In this document: positions 36,026 to 42,652 of the stretch, piece after piece
Layout: each line of letters begins with the position of its first letter
Numbering within the stretch: position 1 is the first letter of the stretch
NCBI GenBank assembly: GCA_016219875.1
Contig: JACRJZ010000142.1
Coordinates: forward strand, 1 to 50,480
Source of the DNA: Verrucomicrobiota bacterium
GTDB taxonomy: Bacteria; Verrucomicrobiota; Verrucomicrobiia; Limisphaerales; JACRJZ01
Length of the DNA stretch: 50,480 bases
Direction: 5' to 3'
Program-made: the position numbers and the translations under genes
The notes under the pieces: model-generated
What the model saw: only the letters and a program-made list of their open reading frames with translations
The model's database searches: none
Told to the model about the DNA's origin: nothing

Positions 36026-38821
36026 GTGAAAACTCAACCCAGCGTCCTCGCCTCAACCCTCCTCGTCCTTGGCCTCGCGTTGGCCGACTTGATCCGCCCC
36101 GCCCGTACCGCTTGGGCCCAGGCGCCGGCCCCTTCCGGCACTGTGATCACCATCGCCGGGAACGGTTCGCGCGGTTTCTCCGGCGACGGCGGCCCCGCCA
36201 CCAACGCCACGATGAGCCAGGCGACCGGCCTAGCCATCGGTCCTGATGGCACCCTGTACTTTGCGGACTACAGCAATTTTCGCATCCGCGCCGTTGACCC
36301 CTCGACCGGCCTCATCAGAACCATTGCCGGCAACGGCAACATCGGCGACACCGGCAACGGCGGACCGGCCACCAACGCCACGCTCGCCGGCGTGTTCGGG
36401 ATGGCGGTGGATCGCACCCGCAACGCGCTTTACTTCGTTGACTATGACAACAACTGGGTGCGCAGGGTGAATCTTGCCAACGGCCTCCTCGACGTTTACG
36501 CCGGCCTCGGCCTTTTCGATGGCGTTGGGTTCGAGGGCGACGACGGGCCGGCCACCGCGGCAAAGTTGGGCTTCCCCGAAGACGTCGCCACCGATGGCAC
36601 GGGCAGACTCGCCATTTGCGATCCCATCAACTTCCGCATCCGCCAGGTCAATCCCGTCAGTGGCCTCATTACGACCCTCGCCGGCAACGGCACTGCGGCC
36701 CCAGCCGGCGATGGCGGGTCAGCCACCAACGCGTCGTTCTATAACCTCTATTGCGTCGCGGCCGATTCCGCCGGCAACGTCTTCCTTCGTGATGGCCCGC
36801 CCTGTGGCAACGAATGTCAATTCGTCGTCCGCCGCGTCGATGCCGCCACGGGCCTCATCCATACCATTGCCGGCGGCGGGACCAACGCGCCCGGCACCGG
36901 GCTGGCCACCCACATGAACTTCGATAACATCGTCGATCTTGCCGCCGACGCCGACGGGAATCTCTTCATCGCCACTCCCGTTCGGGTCTTCAAGCTCGAC
37001 CTGGCCACCGGCCTGCTCGCCCCGTTTGCTGGCGACGGGATCGGCGGGGAGTTCAATGGTGACGGCGGGCCGGCTCTGGATGCGAAGCTCAACATTGGCG
37101 GCGTGGCGGTCGCACCCGGCGGCGGACTGGTCATCGCCGATCCCCCACGCATCCGTTACGTGGTGCCGGACTCGATCAACCTGACCAACGACAGCGGGCA
37201 AACGGCCTTCCACCTCCCCTGGGTCAGCGCGCTGGCCGGCGATCTCACCATCGCAAACAACCCGAACCTGACGAACGTGAGTGCGGGTTCGCTCACGAGT
37301 GTCGGAGGGGTCGTCAGCGTCGGCGGGAACACCGCCGCCGGCGGTGTTGACCTCGGCGCGCTTGGTTCTGCAGGCAGCGTCTCGATCACGGGCAATACGG
37401 CCGCGAGCACAGTAAGTCTCGGCTCGCTCTCTTCGGTGACAGGTGACGTGACGATTGACGACAACGCATCCGCAGGTGTCGTCGATCTCGGCTCACTCAC
37501 CAATGTCGGAGGGGTCGTCAACGTCGGCGGGAACACCGCCGCCGGCAGTGTTGACCTCGGCGCGCTCGGTTCTGTGGGCAGCGTCTCGATCACGGGCAAT
37601 ACGGCCGCGATCACAGTGAGTCTCGGCTCGCTCTCTTCGGTGACAGGTGACGTGACGATTGACGACAACGCATCCGCAGGTGTCGTCGATCTCGGCTCCC
37701 TCACCAATGTCGGAGGGGTCGTCAGCGTCGGTGGGAACACCGCCGCCGGCAGTGTTGACCTCAGCGCGCTCGGTTCTGCGGGCAACGTCTCGATCACGGG
37801 CAATACGGCCGCGATCACAGTGAGTCTCGGCTCGCTCTCTTCGGTGACAGGTGACGTGACGATTGACGACAACGCTCCGGATGCTGTCGTTGACCTGAGC
37901 AGCCTGACCAGCTTCGGCTGCGGCAGCAATGAGGTGACGATGACGTTGAACGGCGGCACGGTCGAGATGACCAACGGACTAACGCTTTGCACCAATGCCA
38001 CGCTCACAGGCTCCACCACAATCGACGGCAGCGTCACGAACAACGGAACGATTTCGCCCGGCGCTTCGCCGGGTCGTCTCAACCTCACCGGGCACCTCGT
38101 TCTGGCCAACCCATCCAGGCTGCGACTGGAGATTGGCGGCTACGCGCCGAACCAGTTCGATGTCCTCCATGTCGCCGGCAGCGTCACGCTGGGCGGCACC
38201 CTCTCGGTCAGCCTCACCAATAGTTTTCCAAGCGTGATGACCAACGGCGCGAATTTCACCGTCCTCACCGCCGGCAGTCCGCTCACCGGCGCGTTCGCCA
38301 ACGTCGCCAGCGGCGGTTCGCTCACCACCACCGACGGCTACGCCCGGTTCACCGTGCTTTACGCCGGCGCCAGCACTCTGCGACTAACCGACCTGATGAT
38401 CGTGGACACGGACCACGACGGCCTGCCCGATTGGTGGGAAGACCAGTCCGGCCTCAGCAAAACCAACGCCGCCGACGCCACGCTGGACTTCGACGGCGAC
38501 GGCGCGTCCAACGCCGATGAGTTCCGCGCCGGCACGAATCCGAACAATCCCGCCTCCGTCTTCCGCATCGTGGCCGTCGAACGCGAAGCGGACGATTTGC
38601 GCCTGACCTGGACCACGGTTGGCGGCAAGAGCTATGTCGTCCAGACCAGCGGGAGTTTCACCAACAATTTCGCGGACTTCAGCCCCCTCATCACTTCGCC
38701 CGGCATGACTGAATCCGTGACCAACTTTCTGGATCCCGGTGGCACCAGCAATCGTCTCCGCTACTACCGGGTGCGTCTCGAACCTTGGCCAGTCACCCCA
38801 AACCGCAACGATCCACCATGA
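36026..38821 (+). CDS. Secreted NHL-propeller protein with tandem 68-residue repeats
   Basis: This 931-residue protein has a signal peptide ending near TAWAQA. Residues 40-380 carry at least five NHL-type units of the form 'TIAGNGxxGxxGDGGPATxAxLxxPxGLAxDxxGNLYxAD', which fold as a beta-propeller. From about 426 to 629 lie three nearly identical 68-residue blocks, each made of three strands-and-turns of about 23 residues ('VGGVVSVGGNTAAG', 'SVSITGNTAA', 'VTGDVTIDDNAS'), probably a beta-solenoid. An autotransporter-like segment follows (GSVTLGGTLSV), then a Ca2+-binding DHDGLPDWWED motif (about 795) and a closing domain ending YYRVRLE. GTG 36026 is the start. It is probably surface-exposed; no enzymatic motif is seen. 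Confidence 0.75.
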   Translation: MKTQPSVLASTLLVLGLALADLIRPARTAWAQAPAPSGTVITIAGNGSRGFSGDGGPATNATMSQATGLAIGPDGTLYFADYSNFRIRAVDPSTGLIRTIAGNGNIGDTGNGGPATNATLAGVFGMAVDRTRNALYFVDYDNNWVRRVNLANGLLDVYAGLGLFDGVGFEGDDGPATAAKLGFPEDVATDGTGRLAICDPINFRIRQVNPVSGLITTLAGNGTAAPAGDGGSATNASFYNLYCVAADSAGNVFLRDGPPCGNECQFVVRRVDAATGLIHTIAGGGTNAPGTGLATHMNFDNIVDLAADADGNLFIATPVRVFKLDLATGLLAPFAGDGIGGEFNGDGGPALDAKLNIGGVAVAPGGGLVIADPPRIRYVVPDSINLTNDSGQTAFHLPWVSALAGDLTIANNPNLTNVSAGSLTSVGGVVSVGGNTAAGGVDLGALGSAGSVSITGNTAASTVSLGSLSSVTGDVTIDDNASAGVVDLGSLTNVGGVVNVGGNTAAGSVDLGALGSVGSVSITGNTAAITVSLGSLSSVTGDVTIDDNASAGVVDLGSLTNVGGVVSVGGNTAAGSVDLSALGSAGNVSITGNTAAITVSLGSLSSVTGDVTIDDNAPDAVVDLSSLTSFGCGSNEVTMTLNGGTVEMTNGLTLCTNATLTGSTTIDGSVTNNGTISPGASPGRLNLTGHLVLANPSRLRLEIGGYAPNQFDVLHVAGSVTLGGTLSVSLTNSFPSVMTNGANFTVLTAGSPLTGAFANVASGGSLTTTDGYARFTVLYAGASTLRLTDLMIVDTDHDGLPDWWEDQSGLSKTNAADATLDFDGDGASNADEFRAGTNPNNPASVFRIVAVEREADDLRLTWTTVGGKSYVVQTSGSFTNNFADFSPLITSPGMTESVTNFLDPGGTSNRLRYYRVRLEPWPVTPNRNDPP
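37301..37912 (+). repeat. Three tandem 204-bp repeats inside the NHL-protein gene
   Basis: The string GTCGGAGGGGTCGTCA recurs at 37301, 37505 and 37709, an exact period of 204 bp (68 codons). The three units differ at only a few bases, apart from the tail of the third. The third unit diverges after the last GACGATTGACGACAACGC at about 37874. Confidence 0.85.
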
Positions 38822-38996
38822 ACATCAAGGTGACGGTGGGAGTGGCGGACCGGTTGTCGGGCGCGAACGGGTTCACGCTGGTCTCGGTGACGAGCAACGA
38901 GCCGGACAGCGGCCTGGACGGCGGGGATTTGCCCGGCGACATCGTGGGCTGGGCGACGGACCCGGCGATTGGGGATCGACGGCACTCCACGCGGCC
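38818..38996 (+). pseudogene. Fragment of an Ig-like/HYR-type domain
   Basis: The ATG overlaps the stop of the previous gene (ATGA). About 60 codons read NIKVTVGVADR...SVTSNEPDSGLDGGDLPGDIVGW. This is close to the 'VSVTSNEPxNGxGDGDxxxD' stretch found in large secreted Verrucomicrobiota proteins, but nothing precedes or follows it, and the frame then enters the end of the opposite-strand gene. It looks like a leftover piece of a larger protein. Confidence 0.45.
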
Positions 38997-40679
38997 TCAA
39001 CTTCGAGGCGCGGGATCAGGAGTCCTGAGTCTGGGCACCGCCACCACCACCGCACTTCGGCGCAGGAGTTTTTGCTGACTGACCAAGGCGCTGTGGCAGC
39101 GGTACTCGCAGAGGCCGCAGCCAACGCAGGCGTCAGCCTTTACAAACGGCGCCAGGATCTGGCCCATCTGTTCGATTTCGTCCGGCGAGAAGGCGCCTTC
39201 GGGAATCTGCCCGGTGGCCAGCTTGATCGGCCGCATCTCGATGGCGCGGTAACCGGCGGCGTTGCACTCATCGAAGCAGAGCTGGCAATCCCGCTCGCCG
39301 CGATGCGGCAGGCAGGTCGCCGTGTCCACGACGGCGAGGCCCATCACGAAGCGCCGCTTCTCGGCCAGCGCGAGCGGCTGGATCGCGCCGGTCGGACAGA
39401 CTTGCGTGCAGAAGTTGCAGTCCTGGTGGCAGCCGGCATGGGGAAAGACCGCCACCGGCGTCCAGAGTGACTCGAAGCCGTGCTCCAGTCCGGCAGCCTG
39501 CAAGACCGGGCCGGGGCATACTTTCAGGCACTGCTCGCAGCGGATGCACAAGTCGAGAAACCGTTCTTCGGCCAGGCTGCCGGGCGGGCGGATGGGACGG
39601 GCGGACGAGTTGGGCGCAAGCCGTGTCAGCATCGCCGCCGCGGCGCCGCCGGCGACCGAACCCAGCATCGCGCGGCGGGTTAGCGGTTGGGCGAGAGTCA
39701 CGTCCGGCCGGGTGCTCGCGGCGGTGGTGGAGAGCGGAACGAAGTTGATGGCCTCCGCAGGGCACACGCCGCCGCATGTCTGGCAGAGAGTGCAATGGAG
39801 CGTGCGCGTGCCGAAGTCCGGTTGGATGGCGTCAAAGGGGCAGACTTCAACGCACTTCCCGCAGTCGATACAGCGGTCATCGACCTGCCGCTTGACCCGG
39901 CGGAAGAAGCTGGGCAGCGACAACAACGCCCCGCTCGGACACACAGAGCGGCACCAGAAACGCGGGCCGATCAGCCCCAGGAGAAAGACCACAGCAAAAA
40001 GCCCAAGCGACACCCACACCGCCGCGGTCAAGGGCGGCACCATGCCCCAATTCTTGGCCAAGCCGAGTTGCACATTCCCAGCGCTGAAGAGCAATCCGCG
40101 CGTGAGGACCGGGAGCGCCGCCACGAAGCCGGAGAGGAGAACACCGCCGCACGACGCGGCCAGCACGGCGGCGAGGAGGTAGAAGCGGAGGTTCGACCAG
40201 CGTCCGACTTGTGGAGTCTTGAGGGACGCGATGCGTTTCCCGACGACAAAGTCGAACACGTCAATGAGCGTCCCCAGCGGACAGAGGTAGCCGCAGAAAC
40301 CGCGCTGGAACACCAAGCCCGTGGCGAGAATCGCGGCCATGCCGAGCAACGCCACGTTCCACCAGCGCGCGGCGAGAGCGGTGGAAAGTCCGACGAGTGG
40401 GTCGAGCCAGAGAAATGTTTCCACCGGCAGCCATTCGCGGTCCTTCAGAACATGGCTGGAGAACAGCACGGCGTAAGGCCAGGAGACGTGGAAGAAGAGG
40501 TCGAGATAGAGCAGGAGGCAGACGGCCTGAATCGTCCGGCGAACCGGCGACGCCTGCCACGAAGGGCCGAGCCGCAGCAGCATTGCGTCGAGTCTCTTGC
40601 GCCAACCGGAGAACTTCTTCGTCCGGCGGGCAGGGCGAAACAGGTTCAGCGAACGAACGGGCCGGTGTTCCGCCTTCAC
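38997..40679 (-). CDS. NapH-NapG fusion: membrane polyferredoxin with 4Fe-4S clusters
   Basis: This 560-residue protein fuses two electron carriers. Residues 45-250 are a NapH/NosR-like membrane part with about five helices and two CxxxCP motifs, CGYLCP (129-134) and CRSVCP (243-248). Two 4Fe-4S motifs follow: CIDCGKCVEVCP (270-281) and CTLCQTCGGVCP (296-307). LTRRAMLGSVAGG (333-345) resembles a Tat signal, and the rest resembles NapG/MauM: CIRCEQCLKVCP (378-389), CHQDCNFCTQVCP (417-429), CQLCFDEC (465-472) and CVGCGLCEYRC (518-528). It probably passes electrons from the quinol pool to periplasmic clusters. It starts at GTG 40679, overlapping the FMN-gene stop by four bases (GTGA), so the two are translationally coupled. 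Confidence 0.8.
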   Translation of the reverse strand: MKAEHRPVRSLNLFRPARRTKKFSGWRKRLDAMLLRLGPSWQASPVRRTIQAVCLLLYLDLFFHVSWPYAVLFSSHVLKDREWLPVETFLWLDPLVGLSTALAARWWNVALLGMAAILATGLVFQRGFCGYLCPLGTLIDVFDFVVGKRIASLKTPQVGRWSNLRFYLLAAVLAASCGGVLLSGFVAALPVLTRGLLFSAGNVQLGLAKNWGMVPPLTAAVWVSLGLFAVVFLLGLIGPRFWCRSVCPSGALLSLPSFFRRVKRQVDDRCIDCGKCVEVCPFDAIQPDFGTRTLHCTLCQTCGGVCPAEAINFVPLSTTAASTRPDVTLAQPLTRRAMLGSVAGGAAAAMLTRLAPNSSARPIRPPGSLAEERFLDLCIRCEQCLKVCPGPVLQAAGLEHGFESLWTPVAVFPHAGCHQDCNFCTQVCPTGAIQPLALAEKRRFVMGLAVVDTATCLPHRGERDCQLCFDECNAAGYRAIEMRPIKLATGQIPEGAFSPDEIEQMGQILAPFVKADACVGCGLCEYRCHSALVSQQKLLRRSAVVVAVPRLRTPDPAPRS

Positions 40680-41659
40680 TGGAGTCCGGCCTGCTTCAGG
40701 GCCTGGAACGCGCCATCCACGATGCCCTGGCAGGTGACGGTCGCGCCCGTCACGCCGTCCACTTGGAGGCTTTGCTTCTGGACGATGCGCTGAGGGATGA
40801 TCTTGGTGGCATTGAGTTCGATCTTCTCCTCGTGCTGCACTTTCACATCCGCGATCTTTCCGGAGCGGATCGTGACCGTGACCTCCAAGTCCTTCTTGTC
40901 CGAGTAGCCCATGGCTTTGCCGGTGAAGGCGCCGTCGCGCAGCCGGGTGGTGGCCAGCGATTGCAGGGCGAGGAGGTCGAGCTTGGTCTTCACCTTGGCG
41001 ACATAGCGCGGCAGCAGGTGGCGGCCATAGGGCTGGTTGGAAGTCGGATAGAGGCGCATGGCGGCGGCGTAATGTTCCCGGGCTTTGACGAGGTCGCCCC
41101 TCTTCGCGTAGAGATCGCCGTAGTGATTCTCGATGTTGGCCGTGTTGGCGATGCGCCAAGGTGGGGCGGGCAGATCGTTCATCGCGTTGTGGAGAACTTC
41201 GAGCGCTTGGTCGTGCTCGCCAAAATTCGCGAGGCATGAGGCGTAACAGAGATAGGCGTGGGTCGTCCCTTTGCCGGCCACTTTCGCCAGATACTTGGGG
41301 TATTCGAGCGCGGCCCAGGCGTAGTGGCCGCTCATGAACAGATACATGGGCAGTTCGTGGCCGTCGCCGATGTCGCCCTTCTGCGCGTAGAGCCAGGTGA
41401 GTTTGACGGCCTGGCGCACGCTCGCGTCGTCGAGTGCGAGCAACCGGCGAATTTCGAGGCGCCCGTCCTTCCACGGTTTGCTGGTGTCCCAAATGGTGGT
41501 GGTGTTGGCAAACCAGTCCGGCGGCACCTGGAGTTGCGCGAGGGCCTGCGCCAACGAAGGCTGGGGCGCAGGGACCGCGGCAGTGGCGGTTTGCAGTGCG
41601 GCGGTCGCCAGCGAACCGGCGGCCAGCAGACAAAGGCATGAAAGCGGTGTGCTCATCAT
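40676..41659 (-). CDS. Secreted TPR protein with FMN-binding domain
   Basis: The 327-residue protein has a signal peptide (LSCLCLLAAGSLATA) and a helical middle (about 75-230) made of TPR-like pairs such as 'YGDLYAKRGDLVKAREHYAAAMRLYP'. The C-terminal domain (235-327) resembles the FMN-binding domain of NqrC/RnfG/NosR: it ends with VTGATVTCQGIVDGAF, where Thr307 would carry covalently linked FMN. It is likely periplasmic and works with the coupled NapH-NapG protein, in the way the FMN domain of NosR works with its own ferredoxin part. ATG 41659 was chosen at the signal peptide; an ATG one codon later is equal. Confidence 0.75.
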   Translation of the reverse strand: MMSTPLSCLCLLAAGSLATAALQTATAAVPAPQPSLAQALAQLQVPPDWFANTTTIWDTSKPWKDGRLEIRRLLALDDASVRQAVKLTWLYAQKGDIGDGHELPMYLFMSGHYAWAALEYPKYLAKVAGKGTTHAYLCYASCLANFGEHDQALEVLHNAMNDLPAPPWRIANTANIENHYGDLYAKRGDLVKAREHYAAAMRLYPTSNQPYGRHLLPRYVAKVKTKLDLLALQSLATTRLRDGAFTGKAMGYSDKKDLEVTVTIRSGKIADVKVQHEEKIELNATKIIPQRIVQKQSLQVDGVTGATVTCQGIVDGAFQALKQAGLQ

Positions 41660-41765
41660 CAGGCGTTGGCCGGAACCTACCGGAGCCGCCCTGCCGCCGG
41701 CAAGGCGCATCTCGACCGGCGTGCGTCCGAAACAAGACCGCCTCCTTCCACCGCTCGGATCGTTT

Positions 41766-41808
41766 GGCGAAACACAACCAACTCCTCCGCATCGAACAGT
41801 TGCTCGGC
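41766..41808. repeat. 43-bp direct repeat, left copy
   Basis: The 43 bp beginning GGCGAAACACAACC are identical to 42477-42519. The two copies flank the hicBA locus about 710 bp apart. The rest of 41660-41951 holds no recognisable gene. Confidence 0.85.
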
Positions 41809-41951
41809 GAGAAGGTAGTTGATGCCGGCACCAGCGCGCTGCCAAAGGGACGCCAGTGCGTGCCGATGGCGGTCCCGCGGTGCCGTTACTGAGAGGACGA
41901 CCGCCTTGCCTGCGGCTTGATTCGGACCCGGAGTATGGGTATCTATTGGCC

Positions 41952-42152
41952 ATGACCAACTACCGTGTCACCCTGATTGAACACGCAGACGGGGTTTCCG
42001 TCAGTTGCCCGGCGCTCAAGGGCTGCCATTCGCAAGGCCGGACCCGCGAAGAGGCCTTGCGGAACATTCGCGAGGCCATCCAGGAATGGCTCGCCGCGGA
42101 AGCGGACGAAGCGAAGCTGTTCAAGGTCAGCGAAGCGGAAGTCATGGTTTGA
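41952..42152 (+). CDS. hicB: HicB-type antitoxin
   Basis: This 66-residue protein fits HicB: a strand pair 'YRVTLIEHADGVSVSCPALKGCHSQG' followed by the helical 'TREEALRNIREAIQEWL'. HicB binds and neutralises the HicA RNase toxin; the longer forms also carry a DNA-binding domain, absent here. ATG 41952 begins the first strand; the frame extends further upstream but without conserved character. The hicA gene starts four bases after its stop and is now split, so HicB is an antitoxin without an intact partner at this locus. Confidence 0.85.
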   Translation: MTNYRVTLIEHADGVSVSCPALKGCHSQGRTREEALRNIREAIQEWLAAEADEAKLFKVSEAEVMV

Positions 42153-42155
42153 GGT

Positions 42156-42473
42156 ATGCCGAAACTCCCGGGGGTCCGCCATCAAGACGCTGTCCGCGTC
42201 CTGGAAAAACTTGGGTATCGCATCCTGCGGCAAAGCGGGCACATCGGAGGCGATTTCAAAACCTCGTAGCAGCCGACGTGAGGAGGCTCAAACTTCAAGG
42301 GAAACAGAGCCTCCTCACGTCGGCTGCTACGGTTTTGAAAGAGGCACATCGTCATGTCCAATGGCGAAACGTGGCTGGTCATTCCCCGGGCGAATCCCAT
42401 TGATCCGTACACCATGGGCAACATCGCCCGCGACGCAGGATTGACCCCGGACGAGTTCCGCCGGTTGCTGTAG
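42156..42473 (+). pseudogene. hicA: HicA-type toxin gene split by a palindromic element
   Basis: The frame reads MPKLPGVRHQDAVRVLEKLG, then YRILRQSGHI, then enters the repeat at 42247. After the element the codons resume as HIVMSNGETWLVIPR, and the protein ends GLTPDEFRRLL at the TAG at 42471. Removing 42247-42342 plus one copy of the 9-bp duplication gives an uninterrupted HicA of about 70 residues with the conserved His in SGHIVM. HicA toxins are double-stranded-RNA-binding-fold ribonucleases that cleave mRNA. In its present state the toxin would stop early and be inactive. Confidence 0.88.
42247..42342. mobile_element. Palindromic element A4 inserted in hicA, with 9-bp target duplication
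   Basis: The 96-bp insertion carries the A core (42266-42330; 24-bp arms GTAGCAGCCGACGTGAGG... and their complement around a 17-base loop) between inverted ends TTTCAAAACC (42254-42263) and GGTTTTGAAA (42331-42340). The 9-mer GGCACATCG is present at 42238-42246 and again at 42343-42351, flanking it exactly. Confidence 0.88.
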
Positions 42474-42476
42474 TCC

Positions 42477-42519
42477 GGCGAAACACAACCAACTCCTCCG
42501 CATCGAACAGTTGCTCGGC
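42477..42519. repeat. 43-bp direct repeat, right copy
   Basis: Identical to 41766-41808; starts four bases after the hicA stop. Sequences beyond the two copies differ (GAGAAGG against AAGAACG). Confidence 0.85.
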
Positions 42520-42552
42520 AAGAACGCCGTCTGCACCAGGACTGAAGCGTCT

Positions 42553-42631
42553 CGTGGCGGCGCTCCGGCGAGCGCCGCTCACTTCCAGAGTTGCAGGGAG
42601 AATGGCGGCGGTCGCCAGACCGCCGCTACGG
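42553..42631. repeat. Diverged palindromic element B
   Basis: Left arm CGTGGCGGCGCTCCGGCG and right arm CGCCAGACCGCCGCTACG share the AATGGCGGCG signature with B1 (5478-5561). It lies 21 bp beyond the stop of the M56-secretin gene. Confidence 0.55.
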
Positions 42632-42652
42632 GTTGGCGTTGCCTGCACCGGC

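Noticed and set aside
37301..37912. CRISPR array or satellite
   Set aside because: The 204-bp period is a whole number of codons in a coding frame and there are no unique spacers, so it is a protein repeat.
38997..41831. A 944-codon frame as a single polyferredoxin gene
   Set aside because: The first 384 codons are an out-of-frame shadow of the FMN-binding gene; the real start is GTG 40679, coupled to that gene.
42247..42342. Assembly artefact in hicA
   Set aside because: The precise 9-bp flanking duplication and membership of a multi-copy family fit real insertion better than misassembly, though reads were not seen.
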